Of a DNA stretch of 64,000 bases, positions 8,701 to 16,805 are shown piece by piece; positions within the stretch are counted from its first letter, which is position 1, and each line of letters opens with the position of its first letter. The notes under the pieces were generated by a model that saw only the letters and a program-made list of their open reading frames with translations, ran no database searches and was not told where the DNA came from. The DNA comes from Deltaproteobacteria bacterium (GTDB lineage Bacteria; Acidobacteriota; Thermoanaerobaculia; Multivoradales; JAHZIX01). The stretch lies in assembly GCA_022601195.1 (NCBI GenBank), contig JAHZIX010000046.1, positions 62,001 through 126,000 on the forward strand. The letters are read 5' to 3'. The translations under genes and the position numbers were made by a program.

Positions 8701-10017
8701 TCATCCGGTGGAGGAAAGTATGCGGAGATAGGCCTCGTAGCGGGCTTTCGGGATGGCTCCCTCCTGGACCGCCTCTTTGACGGTGCAGTCTGGCTCGTGG
8801 GTATGGGTACAGTTGGCAAATCGGCAGCCCGAGGAGAAGTCCACCAACTCGGGAAAGGAGCGCCGAATCTCGTCCGGGCCGATATCCCAGAGTCCCAACT
8901 CTCGGACTCCGGGAGTATCGATGATGCGTGTCTCGCCTTCGAGGCGGTAGAGGTTGGATCGAGTGGTGGTGTGGCGACCGGTGCCATCGGATTCTCGCAC
9001 CGATAGGGCTGCCAGCTGGAGGTCGGGTTGGAGGGCGTTGAGCAGCGACGATTTTCCGACTCCGCTGTGGCCGACGAAGACGCAGGTTTTTCCCTCGAGG
9101 GCAGCGAGTAGCTCCTGGATTCCCTGGCCAGTGGAAGCGGAGCACAAGACGATGCGGTGACCGAGTTGGCGATAAGGCTCCAGAGCGGCCAGCTCCGAGT
9201 CGCCGAAACGATCTTCACTGCCCTCCGTAGCTAGCCTGCCCTTCTCACCGTCCTTCTGCTGCGACCCTTCCTGCGTCGCAGGAACCTCATCCTCCTTTGG
9301 ATCTCCAGGCATCTCCGCCGCCTCCCGAGGAAGACGGTGAGACGCCTGGGCGAGGTCGATCTTGTTGATGCACAGGAGAATCTCGGCTCCGCTGCTCTCC
9401 ACGGCGAGGAGGTAGCGGTCTAGTAGGCCCGTCTTGAGGCCTGGTTTTCGCATCCCAGCCACCACCACTACGAGGTCGATATTCGCCGCGATGACCTTCC
9501 GTTGCCGAGGGTCCTTGGGGTCGACCCGAGCCAGCTCCGTGCGCCTTTCCAGGACTTCCCGAACCCACCAAGTCCCTCGGTTCCGGGAAAGCTCCACCAG
9601 GTCTCCCACCGCGAGGCCGAAACGCTGGTGTGCCGCTAGAGAAGAAGGCAGGCGACAGTCGAGGCGCTTGCCGCCAAGATCGGCAGTGCACCGCTTGGCG
9701 CCGACCGAAAGCACCAGAGCTGGGTCGGGGGGGGGCGTCTTTGCGGCTGCCTTCTTACTTCGACCTCGTTTGTGTCCAGGGGTTTGGGGCAGTTGGCGTC
9801 GGCGGGAGCTGAGCCAGGCGCTCTTTTCGAACAGAGGCGTAGGGTCCTCATCGAGGGATTCCCAATCCACCTGACCGCGACCCGGTAGCTCCGGCGGTTG
9901 GGAGCTCCTACGTCTGGCCCCTTTTGGGTTCGGCCCCTTCTGCTGTGAGCCCTTTTTCTGTGGCCCTGGTTGCAGCGTAGCCTTCTGGTCGCCGCTTTCC
10001 TCGGTGTTATCGGTCAT
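8701..10017 (-). CDS. rsgA: Small ribosomal subunit biogenesis GTPase RsgA
   Basis: A 438-residue circularly permuted GTPase that helps mature the 30S subunit. It shows an OB-fold region (SLAAHQRFGLAVGDLVEL), the G4-like NKIDLA ahead of the P-loop GHSGVGKSSLLNAL, the switch DTPGVRELGLW, and the C-terminal zinc site CRFANCTHTHEPDC. It is longer than usual RsgA (about 300-350 residues) because of a basic, low-complexity N-terminal extension of about 95 residues and an acidic insertion of about 40 residues after NKIDLA. No ribosome binding site precedes the ATG, and the divergent neighbour starts only 26 bases away. Confidence 0.95.
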   Translation of the reverse strand: MTDNTEESGDQKATLQPGPQKKGSQQKGPNPKGARRRSSQPPELPGRGQVDWESLDEDPTPLFEKSAWLSSRRRQLPQTPGHKRGRSKKAAAKTPPPDPALVLSVGAKRCTADLGGKRLDCRLPSSLAAHQRFGLAVGDLVELSRNRGTWWVREVLERRTELARVDPKDPRQRKVIAANIDLVVVVAGMRKPGLKTGLLDRYLLAVESSGAEILLCINKIDLAQASHRLPREAAEMPGDPKEDEVPATQEGSQQKDGEKGRLATEGSEDRFGDSELAALEPYRQLGHRIVLCSASTGQGIQELLAALEGKTCVFVGHSGVGKSSLLNALQPDLQLAALSVRESDGTGRHTTTRSNLYRLEGETRIIDTPGVRELGLWDIGPDEIRRSFPELVDFSSGCRFANCTHTHEPDCTVKEAVQEGAIPKARYEAYLRILSSTG

Positions 10018-10043
10018 GGTGTTGCCATGCTACCCTTCGAATC

Positions 10044-10850
10044 ATGCCGAACCAAGAGTCGCCACCTACCGGTCCCATGGCAACCTGGGCCAAGCCCCTG
10101 GCCTGGGTGGTGATCGTTGCCATGGCTCTTGGAGCTGGGCTCTACGTTTTTCGCTCCCTGTGGAGGATGCCAGTAGATGCGGTCAACTCCGGTCGCGCCG
10201 CCCTGAAAGACATGATGAATGTGGCTAGCGCTTTTTCCTCCGGAACGGTGACCACCTCGTTTCATAGTTACGCTACCGAGCTGAGTGGGGGCAGTTTCTT
10301 TCAATTCGCTCAGCTACGCCAAACAGAGGTTTTCGAGCGATCCGACGAAGCCACGACGCTGTGGGGAAACCTGCAGTTGCCGGAGGTCATGGTGCGAGCC
10401 ACGGCGCCGGTGGAATACACCTATGTGTTGGACTTCAACGGTCCATGGGAATTTCACCAGGAAGGCAGCCGAGTGGTGGTCGTGCCTCCTCGAATCGAAG
10501 TCAATAAACCAGCTGTGGATGCCTCTCGGATCGAGTATGAAGTTCGGGCCGGCAGTCTGTTTCGAGACGAGCAACAAGCCATCGCGCGACTCAAGGATGG
10601 CATTACTATGCTCTCTTTCCAGCGGGCGAAGGAGAACATTCCTTTGGTGCGAGAAGTGGGCCGGCGTCGGGTTGAGGAGTTTGTCTCCGTCTGGCTGGGG
10701 AGCCGATTCGTCGATGGAGAGGATGTTTCCGTGGAAGTGGTGTTCCCGGACGAGCTGGAGGGGGAGGCGGAGGGCTTGCATCTGCGGGAGCGGGCCGGTA
10801 GAGACCGGTCCACCGGAGACGAGGTCAGGATCCGCTCTGCGGTGCCTTAG
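10044..10850 (+). CDS. Single-pass membrane protein, DUF4230-like
   Basis: A 268-residue protein with one N-terminal membrane helix (residues 19-36, AWVVIVAMALGAGLYVF) and a mainly periplasmic domain. The pattern of an early beta-rich part (TEVFERSD, APVEYTYVLDF), a VVVVPPRIEV strand and a long helical end (RRRVEEFVSVWL) resembles DUF4230 proteins, whose function is unknown. The match was judged by eye. There is no ribosome binding site at the ATG. Its 3' end overlaps the convergent next gene by 26 bases. Confidence 0.55.
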   Translation: MPNQESPPTGPMATWAKPLAWVVIVAMALGAGLYVFRSLWRMPVDAVNSGRAALKDMMNVASAFSSGTVTTSFHSYATELSGGSFFQFAQLRQTEVFERSDEATTLWGNLQLPEVMVRATAPVEYTYVLDFNGPWEFHQEGSRVVVVPPRIEVNKPAVDASRIEYEVRAGSLFRDEQQAIARLKDGITMLSFQRAKENIPLVREVGRRRVEEFVSVWLGSRFVDGEDVSVEVVFPDELEGEAEGLHLRERAGRDRSTGDEVRIRSAVP

Positions 10851-11424
10851 GGGCAGGCCTTTCCTTTTCTCCTTCGGCCTTCGGTTGCTTGCGGTACCGC
10901 CCAGCCATGAGAACGACCGACTCTCCATAGTGGCCAACGCCGTCGATGGCGTAGATCCACTGGTCCCCCTGCCGAGTGACGGTCTCTCGGAAGATCTCCA
11001 TGCGATCCGGCCCGGAGCTATGCCAGACGAGTTGAGGGGTGCCGTTCGGGCCTTGGCCGAGAGTTCCCTCATGAACGACCTTCTCACCAGTGGATTTGAC
11101 CACCACGCAGGCCAGTTCCAGGGAGCCGTCCGGGCGTCTCGACGCAGTATTCCTTCCCTTCCCAGTCACCACCTGACCATCGGCCATGGTGTCTGAAATC
11201 TCGACTTCTTGGGTATTCGCGTCGACGGTGCGATAGACCTGGCGAACTTCGATGCGGTAGAGCTCTTTGCCGGTGGGATCGTAGCCGACGAACTCGCCCT
11301 CCCAGGTTCCATCGAGCTCGGCGAAGACCTCCACGGGCGGCGCAGAATCCTCGACGGATCCAGAAGCGAGTGCTGGACCACTGGTCATGAGGGCGAGGGA
11401 GAGCCAGAGAGGGGAAAGCATCAT
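10825..11424 (-). CDS. Small secreted beta-barrel-like protein (DUF1579/lipocalin-like)
   Basis: A 199-residue protein with a signal peptide (LSLALMTSGPALASG). The mature part reads as a chain of beta-strands: LDGTWEGEFVGYD, YRIEVRQVYRTV, EVEISDTMADGQVVTGKG, SLELACVVV and RMEIFRETV. A G-x-W start and this strand order resemble DUF1579 or lipocalin-like exported proteins. The C-terminus is basic and proline-rich. Two ATGs are adjacent at the start and neither has a good ribosome binding site. Confidence 0.55.
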   Translation of the reverse strand: MMLSPLWLSLALMTSGPALASGSVEDSAPPVEVFAELDGTWEGEFVGYDPTGKELYRIEVRQVYRTVDANTQEVEISDTMADGQVVTGKGRNTASRRPDGSLELACVVVKSTGEKVVHEGTLGQGPNGTPQLVWHSSGPDRMEIFRETVTRQGDQWIYAIDGVGHYGESVVLMAGRYRKQPKAEGEKERPAPKAPQSGS

Positions 11425-11569
11425 GAAAGGGGATCACTTTCAGTGTGGACGTTGTTCGACCCGGATTTCGAGGCTCCAGTGGCCCCTGCTTCCGTTCCTA
11501 CTACCGGGGTTCGCTGTCGATCGAGGCCCGCCCGATATGGGGAAGCTATGGGGCCACAAAAAGGGAGAG

Positions 11570-11670
11570 GACACGAAAAATCGCTGTTTCGTGTCTCCGG
11601 GGGGCTGTCCCAGCCCCCTAGAGACCAGATCAGAGACTGCAGGAAAGGGGCGCGGTGCGTCTTTCCTGCA
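11570..11670. other. Cluster of perfect stem-loops in a gene-free region
   Basis: Three perfect inverted repeats occur in 100 bases. GACACGAAA/TTTCGTGTC spans 11570-11595, GGGGGCTG/CAGCCCCC spans 11600-11618, and TGCAGGAAAG/CTTTCCTGCA spans 11638-11670. Further stems are GTGAC/GTCAC starting near 11703 and CTCCGAG/CTCGGAG near 11761. The 11425-11817 gap lies between two minus-strand genes and has no credible coding frame. No single stem is followed by a good T-tract, so this may be a structured leader or small RNA. Confidence 0.55.
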
Positions 11671-11817
11671 AGTCATCAAGCGCCTTTTTCGGCCAGATTC
11701 TAGTGACCCGTTCGAAGACCGAGTCACCAACAAGCAGCTGGCTCCGCACAAGAGTTCCGACTCCGAGGGGCCCTCGGAGACCCCTTGGCTACTCGTGTCC
11801 GGTGGGCGAAAAGAGGC

Positions 11818-12261
11818 TTAGAGCATGCGCTTGCGGCCTCTGAGGCCGCGTCGGCTGCCTTTGTTCTTTCCGCCGCCACCTTTGCCAGGGGGGCCGCCGT
11901 GATTCCCACCGCCGCCACCAAAGCCGCCTCCGAATCCTCCGCTGTCGGGGCCATCGAAGAATTGAGGAGCTGGTCTCGGTCCACCGGGTCGGGGGCCGCC
12001 GGGTCGGGCGCGAGGCCGGTCTTCCGCTTCGTTGATGCGAAGGGGGCGTCCCTCCAGGTCCTGGCCGTTGAGTTTGGCGATGGCGGTGGACGCTTCGTCT
12101 TCGCTGGAGAACTCCACGAAAGCAAATCCCCTCGGGCGTCCTGTGACGCGATCGTTGGGAAGAAAGATGTCCACCACGGTGCCAACTGTGGACATCAGCT
12201 GCTTGAGCTGGTCCTGAGTGGTCGTGAAGTTCAGGTTGCCGACAAAAACTTTGGCAGAGAT
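11818..12261 (-). CDS. RRM-domain RNA-binding protein, probable ATC start
   Basis: The product of about 147 residues reads (M)SAKVFVGNLNF and so on. It has a single RRM with RNP2 (KVFVGNL) and RNP1 (RGFAFVEF), followed by a basic, Gly/Arg/Pro-rich tail (GGFGGGFGGGGGNHGG). This resembles the small cold-induced RNA-binding proteins of cyanobacteria and other bacteria, which bind and remodel RNA. AAGGAG lies 4 and 7 bases upstream of two successive ATC codons directly before SAKVF. The only NUG alternative is a GTG at 12327 with no ribosome binding site, which would add 22 unrelated residues. An ATC start is therefore most likely, though unusual. Confidence 0.85.
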   Translation of the reverse strand: MSAKVFVGNLNFTTTQDQLKQLMSTVGTVVDIFLPNDRVTGRPRGFAFVEFSSEDEASTAIAKLNGQDLEGRPLRINEAEDRPRARPGGPRPGGPRPAPQFFDGPDSGGFGGGFGGGGGNHGGPPGKGGGGKNKGSRRGLRGRKRML

Positions 12262-12680
12262 GATCCGTCTCCTTATTCCTCTGTCTGTGAATGCGGTGTA
12301 GCTCACCGCCGACGGGGGGGCCGGCACGATGCCGGAACGCCGCCGCCGGAATAGGATTCATCCTATTAGAAACGATGGCTAGCACTCTAGTAGAACAATA
12401 CCGCAGTTTCGGTGTATTCCGTGATCTGAGCTGCATTGACCGAAAGATCACGAGGTGTGAGAGGGGAAATTGGGGTCTAGGCTAGGGAATTTCCTGAGTC
12501 GAAGCCATCTGTGATGAGGCCAGTGAAGAGACTTGTGAAGAGGTCTTTGGGGAGCAGAGACGCGGAGAGAATGCTTGCTTCCAGGAAGAATCTAGTGCGG
12601 GAGGTCGCTTTGTCGATCGGTTTGCGGGAGCCCGTTTTGGCAGGTCTTCGCCTCCTCGTTTGACAAACTTATCCGGCTAG

Positions 12681-12740
12681 CTCAGCCGACCAGCTCAGCC
12701 GACCAGCTCAGCCGACCAGCTCAGCCGACCAGCTCAGCCG
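12681..12740. repeat. 13-bp tandem repeat (VNTR), four copies plus a partial
   Basis: The unit CTCAGCCGACCAG is repeated without mismatch four times, followed by a partial fifth. It lies in the 12.3-12.87 kb gene-free region between the RRM gene and the next minus-strand gene. Spacers are absent, so it is not a CRISPR array. Confidence 0.9.
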
Positions 12741-12801
12741 GCGAGGGAGGTTCCACGTCGGAAGCCTCCCTGCAGAGAATGTTGGCCTTCCTCTAGCCCT
12801 G

Positions 12802-12845
12802 AGGCCAAGAAGTCGAGTTCCTCCTTCTCGCCGACTTCTTGGCCT
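12802..12845 (-). terminator. Long perfect hairpin, possible terminator
   Basis: Arms AGGCCAAGAAGTCG and CGACTTCTTGGCCT (14 bp, no mismatch) enclose a 16-base loop. It lies 30 bases beyond the stop codon of the minus-strand gene to its right. A T-tract is missing, so termination is likely but not certain. Confidence 0.5.
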
Positions 12846-12875
12846 GTGGGTAGCTCCGACCGGAGCCGAAGGGAC

Positions 12876-14123
12876 CTACTCCTGCAGGCCAGTTTCCCCT
12901 AAGACAGCCTCTCCTGGGACAGAACAGGGTAACCCGGTTGGCCCAACGCAGATGATGGGGTGGTCCAGTTTCAGGAAGATCGAGTTTTGGAGGTCCAAGC
13001 CGGAGACTTCCATTGAATACATCCCGGCGGTGAGAGCTCTACTGGAGTCGTCTGAGGGGGAGGGATCCCCGCCGCGACCCCGGATGCGAAACTGCTCCCA
13101 TTCCTGGTGACCGGAGGGGTTTTTGTTGGTGAACGAGGTCCCCCTCGGAGTGCGGAGCAGATAGCTGGGGTTCGGCGATCGCACCAAGTATCGGCCTGCT
13201 CCCTCTGCATCGCCGTTGTCCGCTGGGCTGCCGGTAGCGCCTGAATCCCCGACGGCAATTCCTTCCGGCCGGGCGAATCCGGAGTCCCAGGAGGGGACAA
13301 AGGGAGCGTTTGGAGTCGATGGATCATCCGTATCGCTGACGCTCCCATCGACGGAACCGTAGTCGAAGTCGCCGTCCCAGACGACGAGCTCGGTGGGCTT
13401 CACCGGGACATCGAAGAACAGGTGAAACGAGCCATCGTAGGTGGTGGGTGCTGAATCCGGGAAATTGGGGTAGATGATGGCGCCATCGGCGAGACTGGTG
13501 ATGGATGGAAAGAGGCCGAAGGGCTGCCCTCCTGGGATGGCGACGAATTCGTTTGTTCGGACCTTGAAGGAGTTCAGAACCGTCAAACTGGGGTCGGTGT
13601 TTTCGATGTGAAGGACATAGAAGTAGTTACCGCCGGGGCCTCGGGCTTCGGGCATGCGAGGTACGTCCATGGAAAACCAGTCGTTGTCGGGCATGGTGTC
13701 TGCGTCGACTGCTGGTAGAGCCAGAACATCCCCGACTCCATCGCGATCCGTATCTGCCATGACCGTGTACCGAAACTGTCCCGGTAAGCGATCCCAATGG
13801 GATTCCCCGCTGGTATCCACGGAGCCACTATCGCCGTCGAAGATACTGACTTCGAAGGAAGTCAACCCCGGTTGGGCGACAATGACCAGAGTCAGCACTT
13901 GGCTGCTCAGGGAGCGTAGAGGGTCTCCGGACGAAAGGGCTAGGAACCGACCGTCGCTGCTCGAGCAGGTGGGAAGGCAGCCCAGAGAACCCGTCCTCGA
14001 AGTGTTCCTCTCCGAGATCTCGGGGTTGGGGCTTTGGTTTGGGTAAGCCGCTGTTGGGAAGGCCACCACCCAGCTACAGAGTGCGACAAGGGCTCCAACC
14101 AGATAGGACTGCGTTCTTGGCAT
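12876..14123 (-). CDS. Secreted beta-rich protein of unknown function
   Basis: A 415-residue product. The start is placed at MPRTQSYLVG, with AAGGA eight bases upstream, rather than 16 codons earlier. Residues 1-26 form a signal peptide ending near PTAAYP. The mature protein is acidic and Gly/Asp/Ser-rich, with calcium-loop-like DTDRDGVGD, WDGDFDYGSVDGSVSDTDD and strand-rich stretches. No catalytic motif is recognised. It is a single gene with a strong hairpin downstream. Confidence 0.7.
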   Translation of the reverse strand: MPRTQSYLVGALVALCSWVVAFPTAAYPNQSPNPEISERNTSRTGSLGCLPTCSSSDGRFLALSSGDPLRSLSSQVLTLVIVAQPGLTSFEVSIFDGDSGSVDTSGESHWDRLPGQFRYTVMADTDRDGVGDVLALPAVDADTMPDNDWFSMDVPRMPEARGPGGNYFYVLHIENTDPSLTVLNSFKVRTNEFVAIPGGQPFGLFPSITSLADGAIIYPNFPDSAPTTYDGSFHLFFDVPVKPTELVVWDGDFDYGSVDGSVSDTDDPSTPNAPFVPSWDSGFARPEGIAVGDSGATGSPADNGDAEGAGRYLVRSPNPSYLLRTPRGTSFTNKNPSGHQEWEQFRIRGRGGDPSPSDDSSRALTAGMYSMEVSGLDLQNSIFLKLDHPIICVGPTGLPCSVPGEAVLGETGLQE

Positions 14124-14581
14124 CTCAATTTCCTTTTTGAATGTTCCATGTCTGCCTGGAGTTGGTGGCAAGAAGGGAAAATGGCTCGGAGGGTTGAGGC
14201 TCCCTCTTCAGTGTTTGTTGCCCGTTCATTGGTCTCATCTTTAGTCTCATCTTTGGTCTCAGATCGGGCTTCACGACTCGGGGTAGCACCTTCCATCAGC
14301 CGGGACTCACAGACAGCGAATGCTGATAGAAGGATTCTGGATGGGTCGAGCCTCGGTGGGTATCGGTCGTTGGGCAATCTTCTTGTCAGACAAAAGTGCC
14401 TCAGATGAGGGGAGGTCGCCTACGAGAATCGTCGGCTTTTACGGCGGTGGGCCAAGAAGTGTTCCTACAACCCCAGTGCGGTTGCTTGGGTGCGGCAGGG
14501 CTCGCTGCATGGCGAGAGATACGTAGAACTCTGCCCCAAAGGGGGATTCTCAGGGCTCAGGAGATCTCTTTCAGGGGGGAA

Positions 14582-14639
14582 AGTTTGTCGGGTAGGTGGC
14601 CCCGGGGTTGGGATTACAAGGACGTCCCGCAGACAAACT
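14582..14639 (-). terminator. Imperfect hairpin behind the VWA gene
   Basis: AGTTTGTC and GACAAACT arms, extended by GGG/CCC with a three-base bulge, start two bases after the VWA stop codon. On the minus strand the downstream arm is followed by only a short T-run. The rest of the 14124-14641 gap holds a short TCTCATCTTT-type triplicate near 14230 and no credible gene. Confidence 0.4.
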
Positions 14640-14641
14640 CT

Positions 14642-15283
14642 CTACTGTCCGGGATCCTCTACGACTTTGCGCAAGGCAGTGTCGAGCTGCCTGGCGTTTT
14701 GGGCAGGAAAGAAGTGACCGCCTCCGGCCTCGGCAGTACATTGGAGCTGAGAGACATCTCCCTCACCGAGGTCGAAACCCACTACGTGAAGTCGAAATTC
14801 GATGCCAGCATTGCGGGCCCCACGAACGGCTGCGCAAGGGTCACCGCCGCAGCTTTCGAGGCCGTCACTGACCAAGATGAATGTAGCTGGTTCCGGCTTG
14901 GCACGCATGGCGGCAATGGCTTCACGGAGGGCTGCGGTCAAGGGAGTCTTGCCTTTGGCGTTGATCTCGCCAATGGCCTTGGAAAGGCGCTGGCGATCTA
15001 GGGGAACGATGGGAACAAGGGTCTCGACGTCCCGGCAATCGCCCTGACGACGGTGACCGTAGGCGACCAGACCCACTTCCGACTCGGAGGGTAATCTCGT
15101 GATGAGATCGGAGAGAACTCTGCGAGCGATGGAGATCTTCGCTTCGCCATCGACCTGTCCCCACATGGATCCGGAGCCATCGAGGATCAGGACGAGGCGA
15201 TCGGTAATGTCTGCTGAAACGGGCAGCGAGCTCGCGAGCGCGATGACAGCTCCAGCTAGGAGCGCAGTCCGGTGTATTCCCAT
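14642..15283 (-). CDS. Exported von Willebrand factor A (VWA) domain protein
   Basis: A 213-residue protein: signal peptide (HRTALLAGAVIALASSLPVSA) plus one VWA domain. The metal-ion-dependent adhesion site is complete: DGSGSMWG, Thr in KGKTPL, and Asp in LVSDGLESCGG. Cysteine pairs around GDCRDVETL and CGGDPC suggest disulphides, as expected outside the cytoplasm. The ATG chosen has GGAGG eight bases upstream; a GTG three codons earlier overlaps that site. It is short for the family, ending with the VWA fold, so partner domains are absent. It is probably a binding module for another exported protein. Confidence 0.85.
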   Translation of the reverse strand: MGIHRTALLAGAVIALASSLPVSADITDRLVLILDGSGSMWGQVDGEAKISIARRVLSDLITRLPSESEVGLVAYGHRRQGDCRDVETLVPIVPLDRQRLSKAIGEINAKGKTPLTAALREAIAAMRAKPEPATFILVSDGLESCGGDPCAAVRGARNAGIEFRLHVVGFDLGEGDVSQLQCTAEAGGGHFFPAQNARQLDTALRKVVEDPGQ

Positions 15284-15323
15284 GGGGTGCACCTCCAGTG
15301 GGCCAGCCGGACCTCCTGCGGTT

Positions 15324-16805
15324 CTACTGTTCCGGGGAGACTGGCCAGGTTGCGAAATATCCGTCCATCCATACTACGTCATGGCGATGCTCGAGGGCGG
15401 AGAAGGGGCCTCCCGAGTAAACAGTTCCTGTGTATCGGTTGTCACTTCCTGGGCTTCGCACTCCCAAGACACCTCGTGACCGGCCCAGACCTTCATCGCG
15501 CTGGAGGCAGAATTGGAGAGGATTCCCCCAGCCATCCTCCGCGGGAAGCTGAGATATGAAGTTGGGTACGAGCTTCGCTTCCAGGTCCGAGTGAGAAATC
15601 ACCGGGCAGCGACTCCAATCCGCCTGTTCGGTATCGATGGGATCGGCCAGCTTTTCTTCAGGGCTCGGTTCACAGAGACCTCTCTTACAGGCCTCGGTGA
15701 GGTAACTCATCATGGCGGTTCCAATCGTTCGGGTTCGGGCGATGGTTTCTCTGGTTCGTTCCATGTCCTGAGGCTTCTCAGCGGCGGCCCCGGTTTTCGC
15801 GAGAGCGGGCCCATCGGTCAGGGCAACCGCCGCCAAGAGAGCGAAGGTAGTGAGGCCTACGATTTGGTGACGAAGGCTCGAAACTTTGAATTTCGAGATC
15901 ATGCGGATTCTCCTTTCGAGTTGTCTGCGGGCAGTGCCTCCCATGCCCAGAGCGCCAGTCCCAAAGGAACTGGAGGTAGACAGGGAGATGAGAGTGTGGC
16001 CGTAGGCAGCCCGGTCTGGGCCCTCGAGTCGTCGAAGAACGGAGGAGTCACAAGCGAGCTCGCAATCTGTCTCCATTTGCCGAAAGGCCACGTGAACGAG
16101 GGGGTTGAACCAATGAAAGATGGTGAGCACTCCAGCGAGAGTTCGCACCCAAAGATCTCTCCGACGGATATGTTGAAGCTCGTGTTGAAGAATGTGTCCT
16201 AGCTCCACGGTGGGCAGGTCTTGGAAGAGAGATTCAGGAATCAAGATGACCGGTCGGGCAAGCCCGACTACCGCGGGGCCGGTCAGGGACTTGGTGGTGC
16301 GAAGCTCGACGGGTCTGGCGAGTCCGAGGCGGCTTCGACAGGTCTCCAAGAGCTCTATGCTTTTGGAATCCTCGACCGGCCGGGACGCCGCGACTCCCCT
16401 GCGGAGGAGATGCCAAGCCAAGGCTTTGCGACTCAACAGGAAGAGGGCACCGACGAGCCAGAGGCCAGTCAGCCAAGAGGCAGCCAGCCAGCTCTGCCAG
16501 GGAACTTCCCCGGTAGCCGAGTCGCTGGGCAGGCTTGGGACCGTACCCTCAGTCGCGGATGATTCCAGGGCATTGAGACCGGGAATTCGATCGGTGAAAG
16601 AGTCGACCTGAAGCAAATGAAAGAGGCTGACGGGGCTCGCGGGTAAAACCGGTAGGGCGAGGCGAACCAGAACTACTCCCCAGAGGGCGAAGCGCCAGGA
16701 CGCCGAGAGTCGACTGCCAAGCGCGTAGCGTAGACCGAGTACCAGCAGGATGACTCCACTCGCTTTGGCGCTCCATAGAAGTAGCTCCCAAGTCCAATCT
16801 CCCAT
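15324..16805 (-). CDS. BlaR1-type M56 membrane metalloprotease fused to a pseudopilin-like domain
   Basis: A 493-residue product, whose ATG overlaps the BlaI stop (TAATG) with GGAGGAG upstream. The N-terminal half is a BlaR1/MecR1 M56 protease with several membrane helices and the zinc site HELQH plus DCELACD. In classical BlaR1 an external penicillin-binding sensor follows and signals cleavage of BlaI. Here, after the last membrane segment (TTFALLAAVALT), the C-terminal 110-120 residues look like a GspG-type pseudopilin globular domain: RTIGTAMMSYL, LEAKLVPNFISQLPAEDGWGNP, GVRSPGSDNRY, and DVVWMDGYFATWP. The signal it senses is therefore probably not a beta-lactam. It is co-transcribed with the repressor. 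Confidence 0.85.
   Translation of the reverse strand: MGDWTWELLLWSAKASGVILLVLGLRYALGSRLSASWRFALWGVVLVRLALPVLPASPVSLFHLLQVDSFTDRIPGLNALESSATEGTVPSLPSDSATGEVPWQSWLAASWLTGLWLVGALFLLSRKALAWHLLRRGVAASRPVEDSKSIELLETCRSRLGLARPVELRTTKSLTGPAVVGLARPVILIPESLFQDLPTVELGHILQHELQHIRRRDLWVRTLAGVLTIFHWFNPLVHVAFRQMETDCELACDSSVLRRLEGPDRAAYGHTLISLSTSSSFGTGALGMGGTARRQLERRIRMISKFKVSSLRHQIVGLTTFALLAAVALTDGPALAKTGAAAEKPQDMERTRETIARTRTIGTAMMSYLTEACKRGLCEPSPEEKLADPIDTEQADWSRCPVISHSDLEAKLVPNFISQLPAEDGWGNPLQFCLQRDEGLGRSRGVLGVRSPGSDNRYTGTVYSGGPFSALEHRHDVVWMDGYFATWPVSPEQ

Noticed and set aside
12681..12740. Short CRISPR array
   Set aside because: The repeats are contiguous 13-mers without spacers, and there are no cas genes.
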